From NCBI RefSeq assembly GCF_030161475.1, contig NZ_BSUG01000004.1:139975-181646 (forward strand): DNA of 41,672 bases, given 5' to 3'. Positions within the stretch are counted from its first letter, which is position 1. Each line of letters opens with the position of its first letter. The notes under the pieces were generated by a model. That model saw nothing but the letters and a program-made list of their open reading frames with translations. It was not told the DNA's origin and made no database searches. The DNA comes from Tetragenococcus halophilus subsp. flandriensis. GTDB lineage: Bacteria > Bacillota > Bacilli > Lactobacillales > Enterococcaceae. Below are positions 15,305-24,398 of this stretch, in pieces. Position numbers and translations under genes: made by a program.

Positions 15305-15889
15305 ATGTTAAAAATTAATGCCTTAGGAAAACCATGTCCTATTCCAGTAGTTGAAACAAAAAAGGCACTTCGAGATCGAGGAGAGCAAAATGAGCCTATC
15401 GAAGTTTCTGTTGATAATCAGGTTTCAGTGAATAATATTATTAAAATGACTGATGATTTGGGTATTGAAACTCAAACAAAACAATTGGGAGATGAACATT
15501 TCACCGTTACTGTAATGCCTAAAAAAGGATTGAATGACCTAGCAAAAGTTAAAGAAGACACAGTGTTAATGATTGGAAGCAAGACATTAGGTAAAGGTGA
15601 TTCAGCCCTGGGAGACTTGTTAATGAAAAGTTACATTTATTCTTTAACTGAATTAGATGATCTACCAAGTACGCTGATTTTCTTTAATGAAGGAGCTTTT
15701 TTGACCAATTACGGTTCACCTATCCTCGCTGATTTAAAAACTTTACAGGAAAAAGAAGTGACCATTTTGACTTGTGGTACCTGTGTAGATTTTTACGACT
15801 TAAAAGAAAAGGTTGCTATTGGAGATATAACGAATATGTTTACTATTAGTGAAATTCAAATGAAAGCTGATAAAGTCGTTACATTGTAG
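15305..15889 (+). CDS. yedF: Selenium metabolism protein YedF (TusA-like + DsrE-like)
   Basis: A 194-aa two-domain protein. Residues 1-72 form a TusA/SirA-like domain with the CPxP motif (C11 in GKPCPIPVVE), which in relatives carries sulfur or selenium as a persulfide. Residues about 85-194 form a DsrE-like domain with a Cys pair, C157 and C160 (LTCGTCVDF). YedF is a known companion of SelD. It probably delivers selenium between the desulfurase and SelD, or from SelD to the Mo site; the direction is not settled by sequence. AGAAGGAAA precedes the ATG. Confidence 0.88.
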   Translation: MLKINALGKPCPIPVVETKKALRDRGEQNEPIEVSVDNQVSVNNIIKMTDDLGIETQTKQLGDEHFTVTVMPKKGLNDLAKVKEDTVLMIGSKTLGKGDSALGDLLMKSYIYSLTELDDLPSTLIFFNEGAFLTNYGSPILADLKTLQEKEVTILTCGTCVDFYDLKEKVAIGDITNMFTISEIQMKADKVVTL

Positions 15890-15904
15890 AAATGAGGACT
15901 AATC

Positions 15905-16162
15905 ATGGAATGTTTGTTGACTTTTTCAAATACTCACCAAGTCATGAAAGCTGAGGATGTACTTAATAAACAAAATATTTTTACAAAACCAATGCCGCTG
16001 CCTAGAGCGCTTGGGGACTTTTGCGGTATCAGTTTACGAATTGACAAAAAACAAGTTGAACAAAGTTGTGAAACTTTGCGATTGAATCATGTTCCTTTGG
16101 ATGGAATTTATAATATCATTCAAAAAAATAATAAGAAGGAGTATGTTCCATGGCAAAACTGA
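15905..16162 (+). CDS. DUF3343 putative selenium/sulfur carrier-binding protein
   Basis: An 85-aa protein of the DUF3343 family, often found beside yedF and selD. It has a ferredoxin-like alpha/beta pattern and a single conserved Cys, C40, in DFCGISLR, the position where homologues have a similar CGI/CGLALR block. It may bind or shuttle activated selenium, but no biochemical function is established to my knowledge. Its last 13 bases overlap the start of yqeC. Confidence 0.8.
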   Translation: MECLLTFSNTHQVMKAEDVLNKQNIFTKPMPLPRALGDFCGISLRIDKKQVEQSCETLRLNHVPLDGIYNIIQKNNKKEYVPWQN

Positions 16163-16884
16163 TTGATTGTTTTGGACTCAAGGATTACGAGGTTCTATCA
16201 ATCATTGGTAGTGGTGGAAAAACCAGTTTGCTTATATTTCTTGCAAAAAAATATTGCCATGAAAAAGTTTTATTAAGTACAACGACTAAAATGGGTTATC
16301 CAAAAGCTAATATTTATGATCGATTAGTTATAGATCCTTTTGAAAACTTAGCAGCAGAAATTGGCATTACTATGGCAGGGAAACTTACTGATAATCAGGG
16401 GAAAAAGAAAATCTGTATGCCTGAATCAGCAAGCTTTAAACAATCTTTTCCTTTATTTGATAAGGTTTTTTTAGAAGCGGACGGTTCCAAACAAAGACCT
16501 CTGAAAGGGTGGGCTGATTTTGAACCTGTCATTGTAGCCGAAACGACAACAACCATTGGTATTGTGCCCCTTTGTGTATTGGGAAAACTGACGGATGAAA
16601 CAGTTATCCATCGTTTACCTTATTATTTAAAGTTAGTTTCTGCTAAAAAAAATTCTCCTATTACTGTTCAACATTTAGCACAACTGACTGAACATCCAGA
16701 AGGATTATTCGCTAAAGCTAGAGGAGAAAAGATTTTGTATATAAATCATGTAGAAGGTTTAGAAGATCTTAGACTTGCCAAACAAGTTGTGCAAAAAATG
16801 GGTCCAGTGTTTAAAAAGCAGTTAAAAAAGGTTATTGCTGGCAGTACATTTTCAAATAAAGGATGGATTATATGGGAAAAGTAG
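16150..16884 (+). CDS. yqeC: Selenium cofactor biosynthesis protein YqeC
   Basis: A 244-aa P-loop protein. IIGSGGKTSLL (residues 18-28) is a Walker A motif with K24, resembling MobB and other GTPase/ATPase folds; EADGSKQRPLKGWADFEPV is a hallmark of YqeC. The family occurs only with selenium-dependent Mo hydroxylases and is thought to help build the selenium-containing cofactor; its reaction is unknown. AAGAAGGAG precedes the ATG at 16150, inside the end of the DUF3343 gene. Confidence 0.85.
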   Translation: MAKLIDCFGLKDYEVLSIIGSGGKTSLLIFLAKKYCHEKVLLSTTTKMGYPKANIYDRLVIDPFENLAAEIGITMAGKLTDNQGKKKICMPESASFKQSFPLFDKVFLEADGSKQRPLKGWADFEPVIVAETTTTIGIVPLCVLGKLTDETVIHRLPYYLKLVSAKKNSPITVQHLAQLTEHPEGLFAKARGEKILYINHVEGLEDLRLAKQVVQKMGPVFKKQLKKVIAGSTFSNKGWIIWEK

Positions 16885-17711
16885 AAGATAGGGTAATTGT
16901 CGTTCGTGGTGGGGGAGATATTGCAACAGGTGTGATTCAAAAATTATACCATGCTGGTTTTAAAGTAGTGATTTTAGAAACAGCGCAACCTTTAGCGATT
17001 CGACGCACTGTAGCAGCCTGTAATGCTGTTTTTCTGGGAAAATCTCGAGTGGAAGATTTACATATAGAAAAAATACAAAAACCAGAAGAAAGTCTGTCTA
17101 GCTGGCAACAAGGTAAGATACCATTGTTGATTGATCCAGCTGGGAAGAGTCTAAGCTTTTTTAAACCGATGGTCGTCGTTGATGCAATTTTGGCTAAAAA
17201 AAATCTAGGTACTCATATTGACATGGCGCCGTTTACTGTTGCATTAGGTCCAGGGTTTACGGCATCAAAAGACGTGGACGTTGTTGTTGAAACAATGCGT
17301 GGACATAACTTAGGTCGTTTATTTTTTTCAGGAGAAGCATTGGCCAATACTGGTGTACCTGGGAAACTGGGTGGAAAAAGCGCGGAACGGGTTGTTCATT
17401 CTCCCGCTGCTGGTAAAGTGAAACATGTTCGAAAAATTGGCGACCATGTAAAAAAAGATGAGATATTATTTTATGTGGGTGATACGGCAGTTTATTCACC
17501 TCTAGATGGAACCTTACGAGGAGAAATCGCCGAAAGTCTTGTTATACCAAAGGGATTAAAATGTGCAGATGTAGATCCTAGGCCCGCTCAAGAGGTTGAT
17601 TGTTTCACTATTTCAGATAAAGCTCGTGCACTGGGGGGTGCTGTGTTAGAAGCTGTTATGATGCATTTAAATAAAAAGACAACATTCACTGCAGTGTTTT
17701 CTAAAAGTTAG
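16872..17711 (+). CDS. yqeB: SDMH maturation protein YqeB (EF2563 family)
   Basis: A 279-aa protein of the YqeB family, a marker of selenium-dependent Mo-hydroxylase systems. VVRGGGDIATGVIQKL near the N-terminus is a nucleotide-binding Rossmann start; the C-terminal third (HSPAAGKVKHVRKIGDHV and VYSPLDGTLRG) resembles a lipoyl/biotinyl-like beta hammerhead. ATG 16872 is chosen over ATG 16863 because AAAGGA (16857-16862) is at proper distance only from the former. It overlaps yqeC by 13 bases and ends the operon; its stop lies inside the terminator hairpin. Its exact role is unknown. Confidence 0.85.
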   Translation: MGKVEDRVIVVRGGGDIATGVIQKLYHAGFKVVILETAQPLAIRRTVAACNAVFLGKSRVEDLHIEKIQKPEESLSSWQQGKIPLLIDPAGKSLSFFKPMVVVDAILAKKNLGTHIDMAPFTVALGPGFTASKDVDVVVETMRGHNLGRLFFSGEALANTGVPGKLGGKSAERVVHSPAAGKVKHVRKIGDHVKKDEILFYVGDTAVYSPLDGTLRGEIAESLVIPKGLKCADVDPRPAQEVDCFTISDKARALGGAVLEAVMMHLNKKTTFTAVFSKS

Positions 17712-17744
17712 TGAAAAGCTAGCTCTTAGAAGACACTGCTTTTG
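17691..17744 (+). terminator. Terminator of the selenium operon, overlapping the yqeB stop
   Basis: A long stem of about 21 bp with some wobble pairs: left arm 17691-17711 (from GCAGTG to the stop codon) and right arm 17719-17739 (to CACTGC), 7-base loop, then TTTT. It separates two convergent genes and might act in both directions. Confidence 0.75.
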
Positions 17745-17766
17745 TTCGTGAAGGTTGTTTTCTATC

Positions 17767-18399
17767 TTAGCCGATATAATTATATAGTGTATATTTCGAT
17801 ATATTAAAGTATTTCGCTACTTTATCACCAGATTTAGTAATTAAAAAAGCGCCCTTATTACTTAAAAACTGAATACTTTTGACTTTATCTTCTTTTGTCA
17901 TCAGCGCTACAGGTTTACCCACTAATTTAACGGATTCTTTAATCAGTTCGTCTAATAGATCGTTAACGTTTTGCGGGATGAAGCTTGGTTCTACTTCATC
18001 TTCAGGTTCATCGGTAACGGTTAATTTATGCAAAGCATTTTCTGCTGCAAATAAAGAAGATGTGTCAAAGTTTATAGCAAAAATTGCTTCGAGTTTTCCA
18101 TCCTCACCTTTATAGAATATTGTACTTGATTTTAACACTCGGCCATCACGTGTACGAGTTAGATAATTATAATGATCCTCGATTTCTTCAGGATCTTTTT
18201 GCAGCGTTTCCAAGACAACTTGAGATGGGCCGTCTCCTATATGGCGATTAGTTATATGACCATTTTCTATGGCAATGATCGAATGATCCGTTTTGTTTTC
18301 GTCAATTTTATGTACTACAACTTCACAATCCTCACCAAATTGTGTAGCTATGGCTTTAGCGGTTTGCTTTAAAAAGTTAGCGTTTTGTTCAGATAGCAT
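17767..18399 (-). CDS. YheO/DauR-type transcriptional regulator (PAS-like + HTH)
   Basis: A 210-aa regulator on the minus strand. The ATG at 18399-18397 follows GGAGGG at good distance; upstream in-frame starts lack a ribosome site. Residues about 10-120 match the YheO-like PAS domain (VVHKID...HSIIAIENGHIT...RDGRVLKSST), and residues about 145-208 form the DauR-type helix-turn-helix ending KYFNISKYTLYNYI. DauR of Pseudomonas represses D-arginine catabolism; other members are unassigned. It lies divergent to ssnA, so it is the likely local regulator of the purine block, perhaps sensing a pathway intermediate. Confidence 0.82.
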   Translation of the reverse strand: MLSEQNANFLKQTAKAIATQFGEDCEVVVHKIDENKTDHSIIAIENGHITNRHIGDGPSQVVLETLQKDPEEIEDHYNYLTRTRDGRVLKSSTIFYKGEDGKLEAIFAINFDTSSLFAAENALHKLTVTDEPEDEVEPSFIPQNVNDLLDELIKESVKLVGKPVALMTKEDKVKSIQFLSNKGAFLITKSGDKVAKYFNISKYTLYNYIG

Positions 18400-18430
18400 A
18401 AAAACCCTCCAGAAAGTATTTTGTTTTCTT

Positions 18431-18458
18431 TTTATAATAGTATCATGTAAATTTTCAA
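18431..18458 (-). promoter_or_regulatory. Promoter of the YheO-type regulator
   Basis: On the minus strand, -35 TTGAAA (18458-18453), 16-base spacer, -10 TATAAA (18436-18431). It faces away from the ssnA promoter. Confidence 0.55.
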
Positions 18459-18540
18459 TTAACAAATATTTATGAGCTTTGAAACATTTTCAATAGATCC
18501 AAAAAAATTTTTAGTTAGGCTTTTTATTTTTTAGACAACG

Positions 18541-18600
18541 TGCTATACTAAAGTCAGTAAAAGTTCATGCCACAAAAAATATGGTATACAATTCGTGTAC
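18541..18600 (+). promoter_or_regulatory. ssnA promoter (extended -10) and imperfect palindrome
   Basis: TGCTATACT (18541-18549) is an extended -10 with no good -35 at 17 bases, which suggests an activator. Downstream, GTATAC (18584-18589) and GTGTAC (18595-18600) form a dyad with one mismatch and centres 11 bases apart, about one helical turn. It is a candidate binding site for the divergent YheO-type regulator. Confidence 0.4.
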
Positions 18601-18643
18601 AAGAAATTTATTGTGGATAACGAGAATATTAGGAGGTCAACTT

Positions 18644-19978
18644 ATGTTACTGGTGGGAAATGGTCACTTAGTCACACACAAAAAAGAAAAGGGTTTCATA
18701 AAAAACGGTGCAGTATTGATTGATGGGACAGTAATCAAAGAAGTTGCAGATACAAAGACCTTGAAGGAAAAGTACCCGGACGTTGAATTTATCGATGCGC
18801 AAAACGGTTTAATTATGCCAGGTTTTATTAACATGCACAATCACATTTACAGCACCTTTGCCAGAGGGTTAAGTATTAATGGTTATAATCCGAAAAACTT
18901 TATGGATATTTTGGAAGGCCAATGGTTTAAGTTAGATAGCGAAATGACAAATGAAACAACTTATCATAGTGGGCGAATCGCCTATTTGGAAAGTCTCAAA
19001 AATGGTGTCACTACCATGTTTGATCATCAAGCAAGTTATGGGGAAATCGAAGGAAGTTTAGACCAATTATCAAAAGCTGCTACTGAAATGGGTGTACGTA
19101 CTTGTTTATGTTATGAAGTATCAGACCGTCATGGAAAACAAGCAGCGAATCAAGCAATTGAAGAAAATCTTCGTTTCATCAATAAAGTGCAAAATCAAAC
19201 AAGTGATATGCAAAAAGCGATGATGGGCATGCATGCTCAGTTTACTTTGTCAGATGAGACAATGGAAAAAGCAGTGGCAAAAGCACCTGAGGGCATAGGA
19301 TTTCATATTCATGTAGCAGAGGGGATTGCAGATGTACACGATGCCTTGCACAAATATCACAAGCCTATCATAAACCGCTTATTTGATTTGGGGATTTTAG
19401 GCAGACAAAGTTTATTAGGACACTGTATTTATATTAATCCTCAAGAGATGCAGTTGATTAAAGATACTGACACCATGGTTGTAACTAATCCTCAATCTAA
19501 TATGGGAAATGCTGTTGGCTGTCCGCCAACTTTACGGATGATGGACGAGTTTGGTATTGTTTGTGGCCTTGGTACAGATGGTTTTACCACTGACATTACA
19601 GAATCATATAAGTTTGCGAATTTGATTTATAAACATACTTTAGTAGATCCAGGTGCTGGTGGGACCGAAGTTCCAGAAATGTTATTTGCAAATAACCCTA
19701 AGATGGCAAATCGTTATTTTGACACTAAACTTGGCGTCATTGAAGAAGGAGTAGCTGCAGATATTATTATAGCCGACTATCACGCTCCTACACCGATAAC
19801 CGCAGACAATGTTAATGGTCATATTTTAATGGCAGTTAATGGGAATAATATTACTGATACAATCATTAATGGTGAAGTAAGAATGAGAAATAATGAGGTA
19901 ATAAATATCGACGAAGAAGAAGTTTATGCTAAAGCTAGAGAAGAAGCAAAGAAATTATGGAGTAGAATTAATAATTAG
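18644..19978 (+). CDS. ssnA: SsnA family amidohydrolase
   Basis: A 444-aa metal-dependent amidohydrolase of the SsnA family, related to guanine/cytosine deaminases. MPGFINMHNHIYS holds the metal-binding H65 and H67; FHIHVAEG and LLGHCIYI supply further His ligands, and GLGTDGFTTD the metal-binding Asp. ATG 18644 is chosen for its AGGAGG (18631-18636). In E. coli, ssnA is one of the genes needed for anaerobic urate breakdown; its exact reaction is not certain to me. First gene of a six-gene run that ends at 28120; only 11 bases separate it from ygfK. Confidence 0.9.
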   Translation: MLLVGNGHLVTHKKEKGFIKNGAVLIDGTVIKEVADTKTLKEKYPDVEFIDAQNGLIMPGFINMHNHIYSTFARGLSINGYNPKNFMDILEGQWFKLDSEMTNETTYHSGRIAYLESLKNGVTTMFDHQASYGEIEGSLDQLSKAATEMGVRTCLCYEVSDRHGKQAANQAIEENLRFINKVQNQTSDMQKAMMGMHAQFTLSDETMEKAVAKAPEGIGFHIHVAEGIADVHDALHKYHKPIINRLFDLGILGRQSLLGHCIYINPQEMQLIKDTDTMVVTNPQSNMGNAVGCPPTLRMMDEFGIVCGLGTDGFTTDITESYKFANLIYKHTLVDPGAGGTEVPEMLFANNPKMANRYFDTKLGVIEEGVAADIIIADYHAPTPITADNVNGHILMAVNGNNITDTIINGEVRMRNNEVINIDEEEVYAKAREEAKKLWSRINN

Positions 19979-19989
19979 AGGTGAAAAAC

Positions 19990-22900
19990 ATGAGTGATGT
20001 AATGCGTCCCATCTCCATTGATGCACTATTAGATTGGGTGATGCAAGAATACAAAAAAACAGGAACGATTTTTGGTATCCGCCGGTTTTATAAAGCGGAT
20101 AAAAATAAAAGAATATCCTTATTTAATGAAAAAGTAGAAGTACCTTTTGGACCAGCTGCGGGCCCTCAGACACAGTTAGCTCAAAACATCGTTGCGGCTT
20201 ATGTTAGTGGTGCTAGGTTTTTTGAATTAAAAACGGTCCAAGTGATTGACGGTGAAGATACAGGAATTGCAAAACCTTGTATTTCAGCTAGAGATGAGGC
20301 TTATAACTCTGAATGGTCAACAGAATTACGGGTGCCACAAGCCTTTGAAGAGTATACGAAAGCTTGGTTTGTTTTAAAATTATTAAGTCGAGAGTTTGAT
20401 TTAGGCGATCCTGACGGTTTTATTTTTAATATGAGTGTGGGATATGATTTGGAAGGAATCTTAACGCCAAAAATCCAAAAATATATTCACGATATGCAAG
20501 ATGTATCGAATACACCCATTTGGGAAGAATGTTTGCAAGCAGCACGCAAACATATGGCGCAATTTACACGTATTGATGAAGAATACTTAAAAGAAATTAG
20601 TCCCCATGTTTCTCGTTCTATAACGCTATCAACTTTACATGGCTGTCCACCAGATGAAATTGAAAAAATAGCTACTCACTTTATTGAAAAACAGCAATTG
20701 CATACCTTTATTAAGTGTAATCCGACTTTGCTAGGCTATGATTATGCTCGTGAAATAATGAATAAACTCGGCTTTGACTATATGGAATTTGATGATCATC
20801 ATTTTGTAGAAGATTTACAATTTGAAGAAGCAGTTCCTATGCTTAAACGTCTACAAAGTTTAGCTGATAGAATGCAACGCAATTTTGGCGTAAAGATAAC
20901 GAATACTTTACCTGTAGATGTTGGTCAAAATGAATTACCTGCAGATGAGATGTTTATGTCTGGTCGTTCGCTGTTTCCTCTAAGTATCGCTGTGGCTAAA
21001 AAACTATCGGATGCTTTTTTAGGAAAACTACAGATTTCTTATTCCGGCGGGGCGGATATTTTCAACATCAAAGACTTATTTGAAGCGGGAATTTGGCCGA
21101 TTACAGTGGCTACTACGCTATTAAAACCAGGTGGTTACCAGCGTATCCAACAAATGTCCAATGTAATCTCTTCATTGGAGTACCCTAATTATGTTCAGTT
21201 AGAATTGGATAAATTAACAGAACTAGTAGAAAAATCAAAAGCTCAAGCACTTTATCAAAAACCTATAAAATTACCAATTTCTCCTAAAATTAAAGAGAAG
21301 TTGCCATTACTTGACTGTTACACCGCACCGTGTCGCGGAACTGGTGGTTGTCCGATTGATCAAGATATCCCAGCTTATCTACGCTACGTTAGTGAAGGAA
21401 AGCATTTGGAAGCTTTAAAAGTAATCGTTGATAAAAATCCGTTACCTTTTATTACAGGAACGATTTGCGCGCATCCTTGCCAGACAAAGTGTACACGTCA
21501 ATTTTATGAAGATTCCATCGATATTCGAGGTGTGAAGTTAGAAGCTGCCGAAAATGCTTATGATGAATTAATGGCAACGATGGAAAAACCTGAAAGAAAA
21601 GAAAATGTACCAAAAACGGCAGTAGTGGGTGGTGGCCCAGCAGGTATTTCAGCCGGCTATCTTTTAGCTCGCGAAGGTTATCCAGTAACTGTTTTTGAAA
21701 AAGGTGATGATGCAGGCGGTGTTTGTAGTCAAATCGTACCAGAATTTCGTATTTCTATGGAAAGTGTGCAAAGAGACGTAGATATGGCTAAATTCATGGG
21801 AGCTGAGTTTAAAACTGGAGAAGCAGCTCCAGCAATTGATTCTTTAAAAGAAGCTGGTTATGAAAATGTTATCTACGCGATTGGCGCTCATAAACACAAT
21901 AATCTTCGCTTAGATAAAGGTGAAGCAGTTAATTCTTTGGAATTTTTAAGTGATTTACGTGTTGACCCAAGACATAATGTTTATGGTGAAGATATTGTCG
22001 TAATTGGTGGTGGAAATACAGCTATGGATTGCGCTCGGGCTGCTAAACGCTTGCCAGGTGTCAATAATGTTTCTTTAGTTTATCGTCGTGATAAACGAAA
22101 TATGCCAGCTGATGAAGAGGAACTTTTGACAACTTTGGATGAAGGTGTAACTTTCCGTGAGCTACTATCTCCTGTGTCATTAGAAAACGGCTACCTTACT
22201 TGTGAAGTAATGAAATTAGGAAAAAGAGATGAATCCGGTCGCAAGCGTCCAGAATCAACTGGTCAATTTGTTGATATTAAAGCTTCAACAGTCGTTTCTG
22301 CGATTGGAGAAAAAGTGGATGACAGCTACTTTAATGAGCTAGGTATTCAAACAGATCCAAGAGGACGTGTGCTTGTTAATCCAGATACTTTAGAAACAAA
22401 TTTGGAACATGTATATGTAGTAGGGGACGCTCACCTTGGTCCAGCTACCATTGTTGAAGCTATTGCAGATGCTACAAAAGCTTGTAGTAGTATTTGTGAA
22501 ATCCATAATAAAAATTATGAACGTGCTAATCAAAATATAGACTTACAAGAGCCTCGGAGTAAAAGAGGAATACTACTAACAGATGAAGATCCAGTCTCCC
22601 AAGCTGAACGTTGTCTGGAATGTTCGACAATATGTGAATCTTGTGTGGATGTATGCCCTAACCGAGCGAATGTTGTCATTAATGTAAACGATCGTCCGCA
22701 AATCATGCATATTGACAGAATGTGTAATGAATGTGGGAATTGTGAAACTTTCTGTCCATATTCCAGCGCTCCATATAAAGTTAAATTTACCTTATTTAAT
22801 AGTGAAGAAGACTTTTATAATAGCACAAACCAAGGTTTTTATGTAATTGATCAAGAAACAAAAACTTGCTTGGTTCGTTATAAAGATAAGGAACAGACAG

Positions 22901-22998
22901 TTGACCTTAATACAACAAGTAATGCAGATATTGCAGATGGCATTATGGATTTAATGGAAACAGTAATTGACGATTACGATTTCTGTTTAGCAAATTAA
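19990..22998 (+). CDS. ygfK: YgfK, multidomain Fe-S flavoprotein oxidoreductase
   Basis: A 1002-aa protein often labelled putative selenate reductase subunit. The N-terminal 420 residues resemble a dihydroorotate/dihydropyrimidine dehydrogenase-type barrel (VPFGPAAGPQTQLAQNI, LSTLHGCPPDEIEKI, SYSGGADIFN). Then come a GltD-like Cys-rich segment (about 440-500, APCRGTGGCPIDQDIP), an FAD fold (VVGGGPAGISAG near 545), an NADPH fold (VVIGGGNTAMDCARAA near 670) and ferredoxin-type Cys clusters at about 875-925. This build suits NADPH-driven reduction of a heterocyclic ring, as in dihydropyrimidine dehydrogenase. The ATG at 19990 follows AGAGGTG. It could also be the electron partner of Xdh. Confidence 0.9.
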   Translation: MSDVMRPISIDALLDWVMQEYKKTGTIFGIRRFYKADKNKRISLFNEKVEVPFGPAAGPQTQLAQNIVAAYVSGARFFELKTVQVIDGEDTGIAKPCISARDEAYNSEWSTELRVPQAFEEYTKAWFVLKLLSREFDLGDPDGFIFNMSVGYDLEGILTPKIQKYIHDMQDVSNTPIWEECLQAARKHMAQFTRIDEEYLKEISPHVSRSITLSTLHGCPPDEIEKIATHFIEKQQLHTFIKCNPTLLGYDYAREIMNKLGFDYMEFDDHHFVEDLQFEEAVPMLKRLQSLADRMQRNFGVKITNTLPVDVGQNELPADEMFMSGRSLFPLSIAVAKKLSDAFLGKLQISYSGGADIFNIKDLFEAGIWPITVATTLLKPGGYQRIQQMSNVISSLEYPNYVQLELDKLTELVEKSKAQALYQKPIKLPISPKIKEKLPLLDCYTAPCRGTGGCPIDQDIPAYLRYVSEGKHLEALKVIVDKNPLPFITGTICAHPCQTKCTRQFYEDSIDIRGVKLEAAENAYDELMATMEKPERKENVPKTAVVGGGPAGISAGYLLAREGYPVTVFEKGDDAGGVCSQIVPEFRISMESVQRDVDMAKFMGAEFKTGEAAPAIDSLKEAGYENVIYAIGAHKHNNLRLDKGEAVNSLEFLSDLRVDPRHNVYGEDIVVIGGGNTAMDCARAAKRLPGVNNVSLVYRRDKRNMPADEEELLTTLDEGVTFRELLSPVSLENGYLTCEVMKLGKRDESGRKRPESTGQFVDIKASTVVSAIGEKVDDSYFNELGIQTDPRGRVLVNPDTLETNLEHVYVVGDAHLGPATIVEAIADATKACSSICEIHNKNYERANQNIDLQEPRSKRGILLTDEDPVSQAERCLECSTICESCVDVCPNRANVVINVNDRPQIMHIDRMCNECGNCETFCPYSSAPYKVKFTLFNSEEDFYNSTNQGFYVIDQETKTCLVRYKDKEQTVDLNTTSNADIADGIMDLMETVIDDYDFCLAN

Positions 22999-23011
22999 GA
23001 GGTGAGAATAA

Positions 23012-24382
23012 TTGTCGATACTAATTAAAGGCGGAACGGTCGTTTCTACAAACGGCCGTCGTCAATTGGATGTTCGAATAAAAGGCGAAAAAATTATAGA
23101 GATGGGCTATGATTTAGATGTTAACGAAGATGAACTTATAGATGCTTCTGCTTGCTATCTTTTACCAGGATTTATCGATGGGCACACTCATTTAGAATTA
23201 GAAAATGACTTAGCTGCAACTTCAGATAATTTTGTCAGTGGTAGTCAAGCGGCAGTTGCTAAAGGAACGACGACTATCATTGATATGGCAACTCCTGAGC
23301 GCGGTAATTCCTTAAATAACTGTTTAAAAACCTGGAAGCAAATGGCTGAAGGTAAGGCTTCTTGTGACTTTAATTATCATATGTCACTAATTGAATGGAC
23401 ACCTGCAATAAAAGCAGAAGTTTCAGAAATGATTGCTCAGGGAATCACATCTTTTAAAATGTATATGGCTTATGATGCGATGCGTGCTAGTGATGCTGAA
23501 CTCTTTGAAGCCATGAAAGAAATAAAAAAAGTCGAGGGTATGTTAGGCGTTCATTGTGAAAACGGTGATGTAATCAATCAATTACAAAAAGATTACTTAC
23601 AGGCTGGAAAAGTAGCACCCAAATACCATCACTTATCACGACCTAATGTATTAGAAGCTGAAGCGATTAATCGATACCTTACCATTGCAGGACAGGTCGG
23701 CTTAGCCGTTAACATCGTGCACTTAAGTACAAAAGAATCGTTAGAAGTAGTGAAAAGAGCAAGAGCTAAAGGACAAATAGTGTATGTTGAAACTTGTCCG
23801 CAATATCTGCTTTTAGAGGATTCTTTATATGACTTACCGAATTTTGAAGGCGCTAAATATGTTTGTGCACCTCCTTTAAGAAAGACTGCAGATAATAAAG
23901 CTTTGTGGCAAGGCGTGGTAGATGGCGAAATTCAAACGATTTCGACAGATCATTGTGACTTTAATTTTTCTAATCAAAAAATTAACGGTAAAGATGATTT
24001 TACTAAAATACCGGGTGGCATGCCGGGAGTTGAAACCCGTCCTGAGTTAATTTACACAACAGGTGTTGTGACTAAAAAAATTAGCTTGGAAGCTTTTGTC
24101 GGACTGTTATCTGAAAATATTGCTAAGCAGTTTAACATGTATCCTAAAAAAGGTGTCATTCAAAATGGCAGTGATGCAGATATTGTCATCTGGGAGCCTG
24201 AAAAAGCAGATGTTATAAGTGCTAAGACGCAAGTAACAAATTGTGATTACACTCCTTATGAGGGTTTTGAAACGATAGGAAAAGCACGTGAAGTTTTTCT
24301 TCGAGGAGTTAAAGTTGCTGAAAATGGAAAAGTTTGTAAAGAAAAAACCGGAAGATTTGTTTTTCGGAAAATTAATGAATGA
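23012..24382 (+). CDS. hyuA: Dihydropyrimidinase/hydantoinase-type amidohydrolase
   Basis: A 456-aa cyclic amidohydrolase (also called hydA/ygeZ in this cluster). LPGFIDGHTHLE has metal ligands H58 and H60; SFKMYMAYD carries K149, the likely carboxylated lysine; LGVHCENGD and VNIVHLSTKES give the next ligands; ISTDHCDF the Asp. It would hydrolyse a cyclic amide made from the purine ring by the upstream enzymes. TTG start at 23012 follows AGAGGTGAG. Close spacing on both sides supports the same transcript. Confidence 0.9.
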   Translation: MSILIKGGTVVSTNGRRQLDVRIKGEKIIEMGYDLDVNEDELIDASACYLLPGFIDGHTHLELENDLAATSDNFVSGSQAAVAKGTTTIIDMATPERGNSLNNCLKTWKQMAEGKASCDFNYHMSLIEWTPAIKAEVSEMIAQGITSFKMYMAYDAMRASDAELFEAMKEIKKVEGMLGVHCENGDVINQLQKDYLQAGKVAPKYHHLSRPNVLEAEAINRYLTIAGQVGLAVNIVHLSTKESLEVVKRARAKGQIVYVETCPQYLLLEDSLYDLPNFEGAKYVCAPPLRKTADNKALWQGVVDGEIQTISTDHCDFNFSNQKINGKDDFTKIPGGMPGVETRPELIYTTGVVTKKISLEAFVGLLSENIAKQFNMYPKKGVIQNGSDADIVIWEPEKADVISAKTQVTNCDYTPYEGFETIGKAREVFLRGVKVAENGKVCKEKTGRFVFRKINE

Positions 24383-24398
24383 AAATGGAGTGAAAAGT

